Positions 16,447-24,924 of a stretch of 64,000 nt of DNA are shown one piece after another. The notes beneath the pieces were generated by a model. It did not search any database, was not told the origin of the DNA, and worked only from the letters and a program-made list of their open reading frames with translations. The DNA lies in contig JAGAJL010000026.1 in assembly GCA_017626095.1 (NCBI GenBank), forward strand, positions 1 to 64,000, written 5' to 3'. The stretch is from Lachnospiraceae bacterium (lineage in GTDB: Bacteria > Bacillota > Clostridia > Lachnospirales > Lachnospiraceae). Each line of letters starts with the position of its first letter. The stretch's first letter is position 1. The position numbers and the translations under genes were made by a program.

Positions 16447-17559
16447 ATGAAAATATTCACGAAAGAACTTTCCATTGATGTGGAAAGATATCCCTTAGAC
16501 CGGATAGCACCGCTTAATAACATTCTCTTTGTCGATATTGAAACCACCGGGTTTTCAGCCAAATCGTCTTCACTATATGAAATCGGATGCATTTATTTTG
16601 ATGATGACAAACCACAACTCATTCAGTTTTTTGCAGAAAATGTTTCCGAGGAAAAAGAAATTCTTTCATCTTTTTTTGCCCTATGCGCAGAAAAAAAAAC
16701 ATTAATTCATTTTAACGGAAATACTTTTGATATTCCTTACATGAAAGCAAAAGCCAAACAATACCATCTGGATGCTCCGTTTGACCAGATGGAAGGCGTT
16801 GATATTTATAAGCGCATTATGCCATATAAGGATATTTTAGGACTTGAAAACTGTAAGCAGAAAACAGTCGAAGCATTCCTTGGAATTGAACGAAAAGATC
16901 AGTACCACGGTGGCCAACTGATTGAAATCTACAAGGAATATTGCAAAAATCCCTCTGCAGAACTGGAAGAATTATTAATCCTACATAACGAGGATGATAT
17001 GAAAGGCATGCTACAACTTCTTCCAATCTTGACTTATTCTGATCTTTTTATGGCACCTTTCCGCGTTGTAAAGGTGCAGGCAAATCACTTTACCAATGAA
17101 GATCAGACTGATGGTGATGAAATATTAATGAAGCTTCGTTTTCAGTCGGCTTTTCCAAAACCGATTTCCATGCACAAGGCAGGATGCCATTTCAGTGCCC
17201 AGGATAAGGAAGGATTTTTAAAGGTTCCTCTATATAAAGGCGAATTGAAGTATTTTTATGCCAACTATAAAGACTATTACTACCTTCCCGAAGAAGATAT
17301 TGCGCTTCATAAAGCAGTTGCCGGTTTTGTCGATAAAAACCATCGCAAACAGGCCAAGGCGTCCAATTGCTACACACGAAAAGAATCTGCTTATCTTCCT
17401 CAATGGGACATCCTTTTTACACCTATCTTCAAACAGTCCTATGAAGATACTCTCTGCTATTTTGAATTAACGGAAGAAATGAAAAAGCAGCCGGAGATTT
17501 TTCGTCAGTATGCTCTTCACATTTTAGATATGATTGCACATGCTCGCAATCTCAGTTGA
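16447..17559 (+). CDS. yprB: YprB-type ribonuclease H-like exonuclease domain protein
   Basis: This 370-residue protein begins with a DnaQ-like 3'-5' exonuclease fold: NILFVDIETTGFS near residue 26 carries the DxE metal residues, LIHFNGNTFDIPY near residue 86 matches ExoII, and LILHNEDDMKGM near residue 178 matches the final Asp. This domain is the YprB RNase H-like family of Firmicutes. Residues 220-370 are a less conserved C-terminal part. It is one of only two plus-strand genes here and appears monocistronic, ended by the shared terminator at 17627-17657. The substrate is not known. Confidence 0.88.
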   Translation: MKIFTKELSIDVERYPLDRIAPLNNILFVDIETTGFSAKSSSLYEIGCIYFDDDKPQLIQFFAENVSEEKEILSSFFALCAEKKTLIHFNGNTFDIPYMKAKAKQYHLDAPFDQMEGVDIYKRIMPYKDILGLENCKQKTVEAFLGIERKDQYHGGQLIEIYKEYCKNPSAELEELLILHNEDDMKGMLQLLPILTYSDLFMAPFRVVKVQANHFTNEDQTDGDEILMKLRFQSAFPKPISMHKAGCHFSAQDKEGFLKVPLYKGELKYFYANYKDYYYLPEEDIALHKAVAGFVDKNHRKQAKASNCYTRKESAYLPQWDILFTPIFKQSYEDTLCYFELTEEMKKQPEIFRQYALHILDMIAHARNLS

Positions 17560-17626
17560 TGAAATATGTCAACAAAATAAAAATATGTTTCAAAAATACG
17601 CTTTTTCTCAAATTTAAAAGTAGTTG

Positions 17627-17657
17627 CAAAAAAAGACAACCCTCTAGGTTGTCTTTT
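17627..17657. terminator. Bidirectional terminator between yprB and cheR
   Basis: AAAGACAACC (17632-17641) and GGTTGTCTTT (17647-17656) form a perfect 10-bp stem with a five-base loop. A run of A precedes it and TTTTC follows, so it can terminate from both sides. The two genes converge here. Confidence 0.9.
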
Positions 17658-17696
17658 CACTTTCATATACAAATATAAAATATCAAATATCATCTA

Positions 17697-18476
17697 TTAC
17701 AATTTTTCATAATAGAAAGAATCTTTTCTGGTAAATCCCATCTGCTTGTATGAAATAATCTGCTCTGTACTTCCGATAAATAAAATACCTTTTTGAACCA
17801 AAGAATTATAGAACTTTTGGAAAATCTCGTCCTTGGCTTCCTCGGTAAAATAAATCAGAACATTACGGCATATGATATAGTGGTAATCCATAGGATATGG
17901 ATCTAACAACAGATTATGCCTGCTAAACTTTACACGCGCTTTAATCTCATCGCTGATCCGGTAAGAAGGTCCTACTTTTGTAAAATACTTCTTTTTTAAA
18001 TCTTCAGGAACTGCCACAATACTTTTTTCATTGTATAACCCGGCCTGTGCTTTTTCAAGCACCTGATTATCAATATCCGTAGCAAATATCGTAATCTGAC
18101 TAAGCGGAAGATGTCTGGATAATGCCATAACAAGCGAATAAGGTTCATCACCTGTAGAACATGCTGCACTCCAAATCTTTAAATTGGGTCCAAAATCACG
18201 TATCAACTGGGGAATAATCGTTTTGTCCATATATTCCCACTGATCCGGATTCCGATAAAACTCAGATACATTAATTGTAAGGTAATTGACAAATTCATCA
18301 AATTTCTCATGATTTGTCTTCAGCAATTCCACATATTTAGCATATCCGTCAACACTGTTTTTGGCTATAAGCGTATCGATACGTCTTTTCATCTGCTTTT
18401 CTTTATAGCAGTTTAAATCGATATGTGTTAAATCATATACAGCTTTTTTAAACTGTTCATAATCATATACAGCCAT
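17697..18476 (-). CDS. cheR: CheR-type protein-glutamate methyltransferase
   Basis: CheR methylates glutamates on chemoreceptors with S-adenosylmethionine. The 259 residues show the N-terminal helical domain (about 1-70), then YLTINVSEFYRNPDQW, the SAM site WSAACSTGDEPYSLVM near residue 103, IFATDIDNQVLEKA, and YHYIICRNVLIYF near residue 200. All fit an intact enzyme. It starts six bases after the S1-domain gene stop without its own strong ribosome site, suggesting translational coupling. No other chemotaxis gene is nearby, so its position beside ispH and the S1 gene is unusual. Confidence 0.93.
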   Translation of the reverse strand: MAVYDYEQFKKAVYDLTHIDLNCYKEKQMKRRIDTLIAKNSVDGYAKYVELLKTNHEKFDEFVNYLTINVSEFYRNPDQWEYMDKTIIPQLIRDFGPNLKIWSAACSTGDEPYSLVMALSRHLPLSQITIFATDIDNQVLEKAQAGLYNEKSIVAVPEDLKKKYFTKVGPSYRISDEIKARVKFSRHNLLLDPYPMDYHYIICRNVLIYFTEEAKDEIFQKFYNSLVQKGILFIGSTEQIISYKQMGFTRKDSFYYEKL

Positions 18477-18482
18477 TATGAA

Positions 18483-19607
18483 TTACGCTTCGCCTTCCTC
18501 TGAGATAACCTGCTCAACATCTACGGAAACTACATCTGCATCATCATCAGCATCTGTTTCCAATAAAGCTTTCATGCTTAAACTAATCTTGTGATCATTT
18601 TCATTGAAATCTACAATTTTAGCTTCCACTTCCTGACCGACTGATAATACATCGGAAGGTTTCTCAATGTGTTCTTTAGAAATCTGTGATACATGCAATA
18701 ATGCATCAACACCGGCTTCTAATTCAATAAATGCACCAAAATCTGTCATTCTGGCAACTTTACCTGATACCACATTGCCAACAGCATATTTGCTTGTAGC
18801 ATCCTTCCAAGGATTGGTATCATCAAATTTCATGCTCAGTGCAATCTTGGTTCCGTCAATATCTTTGATTAAAACTTTCACAGCGTCACCAACTTTGAAA
18901 ACCTTTTTGGGATTTTCAACACGTCCCCATGACATCTCTGAAATATGAAGTAATCCGTCTGCACCGCCTAAATCGATGAAGGCACCGAAATCGGTAACAT
19001 TTTTAACAACACCGTCAACAATGTCCCCGATATGAATTTTTTCAAATAATGCTTTCTGTTCTTCTGCCTTTTTAGCTACTAAAAGCTGTTTGCGGTCACC
19101 GATAAATCTTCTTCTCTTCGGATTATACTCTGTAATTACAAATTCGATTTCCTGATCAGCATATTTGCTTAAGTCTTTTTCATACACATTGGAAACTAAA
19201 CTTGCAGGGATGAAAATTCTTGCTTCATCAACAACAACACTTAATCCACCGTCAAGTACCTGTGCAACTTTTGCTTTTAATACTTCTTTATTTTCAAAAG
19301 CATCCTGAATTCTCTTGTAACCTTTTTCAAGTGCAAGTCTCTTGTATGATAAAAGAACCTGTCCCTCTCCATCGTTTACTTTGATAACTTTAACGTCAAT
19401 TTTGTCATCGACCTTTAAAGCTGTTGTCAGATCAAAATTGGCTTCATTTGTATATTCGTTTCTGGTAAGAACACCGTCTGATTTGTAGCCGATATTCAAT
19501 ACGGCAACATCCGGTTTAACATCGATGACAGTACCCTCTATAACCTCTCCGTTTCTGATCGTTTTTAATGATTGTTCCAGCATTTGTTCAAAAGTTAATT
19601 CTGACAT
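18483..19607 (-). CDS. rpsA: S1 RNA-binding domain protein (ribosomal protein S1-like)
   Basis: Four S1 OB-fold domains are visible in 374 residues: about 18-85 (GEVIEGTVIDVKPDVAVLNIG), 100-165, 188-255 (GDIVDGVVKNVTDFGAFIDLG) and 272-340 (GNVVSGKVARMTDFGAFIEL). This four-domain form is common in Firmicutes and binds mRNA; whether it is a true ribosomal S1 or an S1-like factor is debated. GAGGAGG precedes the ATG at 19607. Its start overlaps the ispH stop by 20 bases in another frame. In some clostridia the two are one fused protein; here they are separate. Confidence 0.9.
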   Translation of the reverse strand: MSELTFEQMLEQSLKTIRNGEVIEGTVIDVKPDVAVLNIGYKSDGVLTRNEYTNEANFDLTTALKVDDKIDVKVIKVNDGEGQVLLSYKRLALEKGYKRIQDAFENKEVLKAKVAQVLDGGLSVVVDEARIFIPASLVSNVYEKDLSKYADQEIEFVITEYNPKRRRFIGDRKQLLVAKKAEEQKALFEKIHIGDIVDGVVKNVTDFGAFIDLGGADGLLHISEMSWGRVENPKKVFKVGDAVKVLIKDIDGTKIALSMKFDDTNPWKDATSKYAVGNVVSGKVARMTDFGAFIELEAGVDALLHVSQISKEHIEKPSDVLSVGQEVEAKIVDFNENDHKISLSMKALLETDADDDADVVSVDVEQVISEEGEA

Positions 19608-20436
19608 AATTTTGAACCTCCTCAATTATATTGTTTGGGGTGGACGCCCCTGCGGTAATTCCCACCGGACCAACCGGTACGGTCAACTCTGATTGTAAGT
19701 CCTTCAGAGTCTGTATAAAAAAAGTGTTCTCACATTCCGCCTTGCAAATCTCATATAATTTACGTGAATTGGAACTATGAGTACCGCCTATCACTATCAT
19801 AGTGTTGACTTTGCGTGCAACCTCTGCTGCCTCGGTTTGTCTCTCTTCCGTTGCGTTACATATCGTTTTTACAACATTTATATCATAACCTTTTTTACAA
19901 ATAATTTCAACCAATTCTTGAAATTTATTGTAATTAAATGTCGTTTGCGATACAATACATATTTTTTGATTTTTGGGAAGAGTTACCTGTCCGGCCTGTT
20001 CTTTGGATTCCACTACAATGGCCGGTTTCTCACACCAGCCTTTAATCCCCTCTACTTCGGGATGAGAATCATTTCCGATGATGATAATCTGACAGCCTTG
20101 CTTACTTTCTTTTTCCACAATTCTGTGTATCTTTTTTACAAAAGGACAGGTGGCATCCACGATTTCCAATCCCTGTTTTTGAATCAATTCATAAACATCC
20201 TTTGATACTCCATGGGAACGAATCACAACACTTCCTTCAGTTAGCGTTGCTAACTCATCAACATTTTCTATTACCTGAACACCTTTTTTTTCCAAATCCT
20301 CCACAACATTTTCATTGTGAATAATCGGTCCAAATGTATATATTTTCTTTCCTGTCTTGATTTGCTCATAAACCTGATCCACTGCACGTTTCACGCCAAA
20401 ACAAAAACCGGCTGTTTCTGCCAAAATTACTTCCAT
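19588..20436 (-). CDS. ispH: 4-hydroxy-3-methylbut-2-enyl diphosphate reductase
   Basis: IspH makes isopentenyl and dimethylallyl diphosphate in the last step of the MEP pathway. The sequence has the three iron-sulfur Cys contexts: AETAGFCFGVKRAV near residue 13, VDATCPFVKKIH near residue 97, and VKTICNATEERQ near residue 190, plus GGTHSSNSRKLYEIC near residue 216. Length of 282 is normal. It follows cmk and overlaps the S1 gene, a Firmicutes-typical order. A ribosome site, AGGAAAA, precedes the ATG. Confidence 0.96.
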   Translation of the reverse strand: MEVILAETAGFCFGVKRAVDQVYEQIKTGKKIYTFGPIIHNENVVEDLEKKGVQVIENVDELATLTEGSVVIRSHGVSKDVYELIQKQGLEIVDATCPFVKKIHRIVEKESKQGCQIIIIGNDSHPEVEGIKGWCEKPAIVVESKEQAGQVTLPKNQKICIVSQTTFNYNKFQELVEIICKKGYDINVVKTICNATEERQTEAAEVARKVNTMIVIGGTHSSNSRKLYEICKAECENTFFIQTLKDLQSELTVPVGPVGITAGASTPNNIIEEVQNYVRINF

Positions 20437-20484
20437 CGTTCTATTTTCCTATCCATTATTTCCACTACGCTATTTTTAGAAATA

Positions 20485-20580
20485 TAATAAAACATTAACT
20501 CATTTTCTATTTCAAAGAAATTTCAATATCAATTTCTATTCCATAGAGATTCCATTATCAATTTATATTTCATTGATACA
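20485..20580. repeat. Degenerate tandem repeats between cmk and ispH
   Basis: Roughly 30-bp units recur two to three times: TTTCTATTTCAAAGAAATTT, TTTCTATTCCATAGAGATTC and TTTATATTTCATTGAT, each followed by CAAT or a similar join. Each unit contains a small palindrome such as ATTTC-AAA-GAAAT. The stretch is A/T-rich and could be simple slippage. Confidence 0.45.
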
Positions 20581-20587
20581 GCAGAAA

Positions 20588-21250
20588 TCAATTTTTGTTT
20601 ATCAATGAAATAATCGTTTCTGCCACTTCTTCAATGGTCATATAAGATGAATCCACCAATACGGCATCATCCGCCTGTCTTAACGGTGAAATTTCACGGT
20701 TCATATCCCGCTCATCCCGTTCAATAATATCCTTTTCAATTTTTTGAAGGTCACAGGCAACACCTTTTGCAGTCAGTTCGTCATAACGGCGTTTTGCACG
20801 CACATCACTGCCTGCGGTCAGATAGATTTTCACATTGGCATCCGGTAAAACTACGGTTCCGATATCCCTTCCATCCATAATTACTTCCGCTGTTTTTGCA
20901 AGTTTTTGTTGCAATGATACCAGTTTTTTTCGGACATCCCCATTGGTAGAGCTGGAAGATGCCATGTTTCCGACTTCTTCGGTTCGAATCAGTCCATTGA
21001 CATTTTCTCCATTTAATAATACGACCTGTTCTCCGTTTTGGTACCGGATTGTAATATCCGCATCCTCACAGGCTGCACTGATAGCTGCCGAATCAGTTGC
21101 CGGAATCCCCTTTCTCAAAAGATGCAGAGCCATGGCCCGATACATGGCACCGGTATCGACATAAATAAATCCCAATTTCTTTGCAACCATTTTGGCAATG
21201 GTACTTTTTCCTGCTCCGGCAGGACCGTCAATTGCTACTGAATAACTCAT
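20588..21250 (-). CDS. cmk: Cytidylate kinase
   Basis: Cytidylate kinase phosphorylates CMP and dCMP with ATP. The P-loop AIDGPAGAGKSTIAK is at residues 6-20, VDTGAMYRAMAL near residue 31 forms the CMP site, DGRDIGTVVLPDA is near residue 120, and RDERDMNREISPLRQADDA near residue 180 is the family C-terminal signature. Length of 220 is typical. It belongs to the flavoprotein-cmk-ispH-rpsA cluster common in clostridia. GGAAAG lies upstream of the ATG. Confidence 0.96.
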   Translation of the reverse strand: MSYSVAIDGPAGAGKSTIAKMVAKKLGFIYVDTGAMYRAMALHLLRKGIPATDSAAISAACEDADITIRYQNGEQVVLLNGENVNGLIRTEEVGNMASSSSTNGDVRKKLVSLQQKLAKTAEVIMDGRDIGTVVLPDANVKIYLTAGSDVRAKRRYDELTAKGVACDLQKIEKDIIERDERDMNREISPLRQADDAVLVDSSYMTIEEVAETIISLINKN

Positions 21251-21384
21251 CTTTTCTTTCCTTTTCCAAATGATTTTCTCTCGTTTTCTTATCCAAACAA
21301 TTTTGTTTCTTTATCCACTAATTTTGTTTTAAATTATTTTTAATGTTTTGTTTCATACCGCTATGGTTCATACGGCTTGCCAAA

Positions 21385-22671
21385 TCACTCTATGGAACTT
21401 CCTGCCAGATGTCCGGTTGACCAGGCAATCTGCAAATTATAACCGCCTGTTAGCGCATCCACATCAATCATCTCACCGGCAAAATACAAGCCTTTTACAA
21501 TCTTAGATTCCATGGTAGACGGATTAATATCTTTGACACTGACACCACCTCTGGTAATAATCGCTTCCTTGAAATCTCTTGTTCCGATAATTGTCAACGG
21601 AAGTGTTTTGATACAGCCACCAAATTTCTGCCGCTCAGCCTTGCTAATCTCACAGACCTTTTTCTCCGGATTAATTTCCGAAAGAGAAATCATGACGGGA
21701 ATCAGTCTTGTAGGAAACAATCCGTTTAATGCATTTTTAAATTGTTTCTGGCCGTTTTCCTCAAATTCACGAATCAGTCTTTTTTGTAGTTGTTCTTCAC
21801 TAAGTGCCGGTTTCAAATCAATAAACATCTGTAAATCTTGTTTTTTCAAAACCGTATTAATTTTGGAACTGGCAGATAAAATCAAAGGTCCGCTGACACC
21901 AAAATGTGTAAACAACATCTCTCCGAATTCATCAAATAACACTTTTTTACCATTTTTTATCTTAACATTGACATTTTTTAAGGAAAGCCCCATTAAATCC
22001 CGGCACCATGTCTCTTTGGTTTCCAGTGGAACCAGTGCCGGACATAACTGTGAAATATGATGTCCACATTTTTCAGACAAGCGTATTCCCTCTCCCGTTG
22101 CGCCCGTTGTCTCATAAGATACGCCCCCGGTTGCCAAAATGACCGCATCAGCTACATATTTTTTACCGTGCTGATCTACAATTCCTTTTATTACCGAGCC
22201 GTATCCCTTTTTTTGCCTACCACATTCTTCGTTATTATCTGCACTGTGATCTTCTTTTTCAATCATCAATTCTTTTATTCTTGTGTTCAATCGAATTTCA
22301 ACATGTAATGCGCACAAACATTTTTCCAAAGTCTTAATCACGTCTGATGCGTGATCAGATACCGGAAACACCCGATTTCCACGTTCTATCTTTATCTTCA
22401 ATCCGTTTTGCTCAAAAAAATCCATGGAAGACTGATTATCAAATCCATATATTGCACTGTATAAAAACTTGGGATTTGTCACAATATTGGAAAAAACATT
22501 TTCCAAATCAGAGGCATTGGTCAGATTGCATCTGCCTTTCCCTGTAATATAAATCTTTTTTCCCAATTTCTCATTTTGTTCCAACAATGTTACTAAATGC
22601 CCACATTCAGCTGCGGCAATTGCCGCCATCATTCCGGCAGCACCTCCGCCGACTACTATGACTTTACTCAT
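21385..22671 (-). CDS. HI0933-like NAD(P)/FAD-dependent oxidoreductase (BaiN/YhiN-type)
   Basis: This 428-residue flavoprotein starts with the dinucleotide motif VGGGAAGMMAAIAAAE, then KKIYITGKGRCNLTN, a family signature. VILATGGVSYETTGATGEG near residue 185 and the C-terminal GLYFAGEMIDVDALTGGYNLQ close the FAD site. Members include BaiN and aminoacetone-oxidase-annotated proteins, but the physiological substrate is uncertain. It overlaps the RpiR regulator by 8 bases and precedes cmk, consistent with one transcription unit. Confidence 0.92.
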   Translation of the reverse strand: MSKVIVVGGGAAGMMAAIAAAECGHLVTLLEQNEKLGKKIYITGKGRCNLTNASDLENVFSNIVTNPKFLYSAIYGFDNQSSMDFFEQNGLKIKIERGNRVFPVSDHASDVIKTLEKCLCALHVEIRLNTRIKELMIEKEDHSADNNEECGRQKKGYGSVIKGIVDQHGKKYVADAVILATGGVSYETTGATGEGIRLSEKCGHHISQLCPALVPLETKETWCRDLMGLSLKNVNVKIKNGKKVLFDEFGEMLFTHFGVSGPLILSASSKINTVLKKQDLQMFIDLKPALSEEQLQKRLIREFEENGQKQFKNALNGLFPTRLIPVMISLSEINPEKKVCEISKAERQKFGGCIKTLPLTIIGTRDFKEAIITRGGVSVKDINPSTMESKIVKGLYFAGEMIDVDALTGGYNLQIAWSTGHLAGSSIE

Positions 22672-23605
22672 ATTCTTTCCTCGTTAACGGATTTTTAAGC
22701 ACCGGCTCATCATCCAGATAATTTAATTCATCATTGGAATATACCTGATAATTCGTCCATGCCTCCTCCAGTTTTTTCAGGTTATCGCTAACCTGTTCCG
22801 GAATTCTTAAGCACAACGCAACTACTAATGCATTGATTAAGCTAAGTGGTGCCACCAACGAATCTACGATGGAAACCATATCACTTCTGGCACAGAGATT
22901 GACAGAAGAATACATACACATCGGCGATCTTTCCGAATCAGTCAGTGCCACAATTTTTGCATTCCGGTCATTTGCAAATTCCATGGCCTTTAACGTACGC
23001 ATGGAATATCTTGGGAAACTAATTCCCACAACCGCGTCCGATGCATCAATCCGAATCATCTGTTCAAACAATTCTGTCATGGATGATGATTTGACACAAC
23101 TCACATCTGAGCGAATCATATTTAAATAAAAACTCAAAAAGTCTGCAAGTGGTTCACAACTGCGCAGACCAATGATGTATACATGTCTTGCATTTAAAAT
23201 GATATCAACAGCAGCTTCAAAAGCCTCCACATTAATATTTTGAAGAGTATCTGCAATTTTGTCGATATCGGAATTAAGTACACTTGTCAAGATCTCAGAC
23301 TGCGTACTTTTTCCATATTTCATACCAACCTTGGCAACGCCATTCCACTCATTTTTAACCCATTCTTCCAGTGCATGCTGAAATTCCGGATATCCCTCAA
23401 ATCCCAAGCCGGAAGCAAAACGCACCACCGTAGATTCACTGATATCAACTTTTTTTCCAAGCTCAGCCGCAGTCATAAACACTGCCTGGTCATAATTATC
23501 CAGAATATAAGTTGCAATCTTTTTATGACTTTTACTTAATCTGTCATAGCGAGAATTAATTAATGCAATGATATCGGTATATTCCGCTTTCTTTTCCTCT
23601 TCCAT
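22664..23605 (-). CDS. MurR/RpiR family transcriptional regulator
   Basis: This 313-residue regulator has an N-terminal HTH_6 domain (residues 12-85, AELGKKVDISESTVVRFASGLGF as the helix-turn-helix) and a SIS sugar-phosphate domain (about residues 130-255; HVYIIGLRSCEPLADF and VVGISFPRYSMRTLKAMEFA). RpiR proteins usually answer to phosphosugars. Here it sits in front of, and overlaps, the flavoprotein gene and not a sugar operon, so the effector cannot be guessed. The C-terminal 30 residues (LDDEPVLKNPLTRKEYE) extend past the family domain. Confidence 0.9.
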   Translation of the reverse strand: MEEEKKAEYTDIIALINSRYDRLSKSHKKIATYILDNYDQAVFMTAAELGKKVDISESTVVRFASGLGFEGYPEFQHALEEWVKNEWNGVAKVGMKYGKSTQSEILTSVLNSDIDKIADTLQNINVEAFEAAVDIILNARHVYIIGLRSCEPLADFLSFYLNMIRSDVSCVKSSSMTELFEQMIRIDASDAVVGISFPRYSMRTLKAMEFANDRNAKIVALTDSERSPMCMYSSVNLCARSDMVSIVDSLVAPLSLINALVVALCLRIPEQVSDNLKKLEEAWTNYQVYSNDELNYLDDEPVLKNPLTRKEYE

Positions 23606-23649
23606 AAGTTATCTTATAATTATCCTTTATCTTAATCCTGTCATATCCA

Positions 23650-23691
23650 TAAAATAACCGAACCAAATACTTGTTATTTCTTTGATTCGGT
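23650..23691 (-). terminator. Terminator of the thioesterase-tetR unit
   Basis: ACCGAACCAAA (23657-23667) pairs with TTTGATTCGGT (23681-23691), perfect if one G-U pair is counted in the minus-strand RNA, which then reads TATTTTATG. It lies about 90 bases past the tetR stop. Confidence 0.6.
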
Positions 23692-23702
23692 CCTTTACAT
23701 TG

Positions 23703-23731
23703 CCAGACACATCGTATACAACTGTGTCTGG
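23703..23731. repeat. Inverted repeat between tetR and rpiR
   Basis: CCAGACACA (23703-23711) and TGTGTCTGG (23723-23731) are perfect inverted repeats around an 11-base spacer. No run of T follows on the minus strand, so it may be a first termination stem, a processing hairpin or an operator for rpiR. Confidence 0.5.
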
Positions 23732-23783
23732 TATAACGTTTTCTAAATAATAATTTAAAAACGTTTATTAAATCATATCATAT

Positions 23784-24335
23784 TCATACGTTCGCAAAAG
23801 AATGATATGCATTTTCCAACAAAGTACAGGTCTCTTCCATCGTCAAATCATAGTCACCGGTTATTACCATGGATGCAGCACCATGAATAAAAATCCACAT
23901 TTTCATAAAGATGTCACTCGGATTTTTGCTTCCCATTGCACCGGCTTTCGCAATTTCTTTATGAAGCAAACTGTCTTTACCGTTTAAAATACCAAACAAC
24001 GTTGCATCGCAACGCTTTTCTTCCAAAAACAGCAAACGGAATAGCTGTGGTTCTTTTGCCGCATATTCAATGTATGCCATTCCAAGATTCACAAACGGAA
24101 CATCACTTTTAACCGGGTACTCTACATAAAAATCGGAAAAATCAGAAATCGCAAGTGAAAAAACTTCATCACATAAAACATCCATTCCCGTATATACACG
24201 AAAAATAGGTTGTGTAGAACACCCTGCTTTAGATGCAAGTTTTCTGGCTGTTACTTCTCGTAATCCTTCTTCTCTTGTAATCTCAAAAGCTGCATTTAAT
24301 AGCATTTCTTTTGTAACACTGATTTTTCTGGCCAT
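23784..24335 (-). CDS. TetR/AcrR family transcriptional regulator
   Basis: The 183-residue protein has a TetR DNA-binding domain (residues 6-50: EMLLNAAFEITREEGLREVTARKLASKAGCSTQPIFRVY contains the helix-turn-helix). The rest is an all-helical ligand domain of the TetR C-terminal type. It follows a thioesterase gene by 38 bases on the same strand, so it may control that gene and respond to a lipid or acyl compound; this is inference. AAGGGG lies before the ATG. Confidence 0.88.
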   Translation of the reverse strand: MARKISVTKEMLLNAAFEITREEGLREVTARKLASKAGCSTQPIFRVYTGMDVLCDEVFSLAISDFSDFYVEYPVKSDVPFVNLGMAYIEYAAKEPQLFRLLFLEEKRCDATLFGILNGKDSLLHKEIAKAGAMGSKNPSDIFMKMWIFIHGAASMVITGDYDLTMEETCTLLENAYHSFANV

Positions 24336-24373
24336 TTTAGAAACCCCTTTTCTTTTGATAAATTCGTATTTCT

Positions 24374-24802
24374 TTATTCTTTTTGCTCGACATACTTGAT
24401 AAGTTTTTCATAAATATCCGGATGTTGTCGTTTCATCCTAAGCGGAACCAAATTCCGATCGGTAAAGCAATGGGAGGATTCGCCCGTAGCTTTGAGTTCT
24501 TTCGTTTTTTCATCGTACACTTCATAGGTCAAATGCATACGTAATCCATTAAAATGATCCAGTTTGGGCACAATGCTGAAAATATCTCCAAAACGAAATG
24601 CAATCTTATAGTTGCAGGATACACCAAGCACCGGAATTAAAAATCCTCTTTTTTCCATTTCATCATAGGGAAGTCCAATTTGATTTAAAAAATCAATTCG
24701 TGCTTCCTCAAACCAACGGATATAGTTGGAATGATGGACAATCTGCATCTGATCCGTTTCATAATAATATACCGGTCTGCAATATGGTTTTAAATCACTC
24801 AT
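24374..24802 (-). CDS. Acyl-CoA thioesterase, hotdog fold (4HBT/YbgC type)
   Basis: This 142-residue hotdog-fold protein has the 4HBT pattern: YYYETDQMQIVHHSNYIRWFEEARIDFL near residue 12, with the catalytic Asp in the TDQMQIVHH segment, then IAFRFGDIFSIVPKL and ATGESSHCF. Such enzymes hydrolyse short acyl-CoA or 4-hydroxybenzoyl-CoA thioesters. It is the first gene of a two-gene unit with tetR. AGGAC precedes the ATG. Substrate not predictable. Confidence 0.88.
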   Translation of the reverse strand: MSDLKPYCRPVYYYETDQMQIVHHSNYIRWFEEARIDFLNQIGLPYDEMEKRGFLIPVLGVSCNYKIAFRFGDIFSIVPKLDHFNGLRMHLTYEVYDEKTKELKATGESSHCFTDRNLVPLRMKRQHPDIYEKLIKYVEQKE

Positions 24803-24924
24803 TTTTATTTGTCCTATCTGATAAGTAGCAGATTCAATTAATTATCAAACGCTATGTTTCTAAATTACTATACCATTCACGAAGAATATTTTTCTCATGC
24901 GCTATCAGGAAAATAGTCTAATTT

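Noticed and set aside
19588-19607. Frameshift in an ispH-rpsA fusion
   Set aside because: The S1 gene has its own strong ribosome site and a normal start, so two separate genes explain the sequence better.
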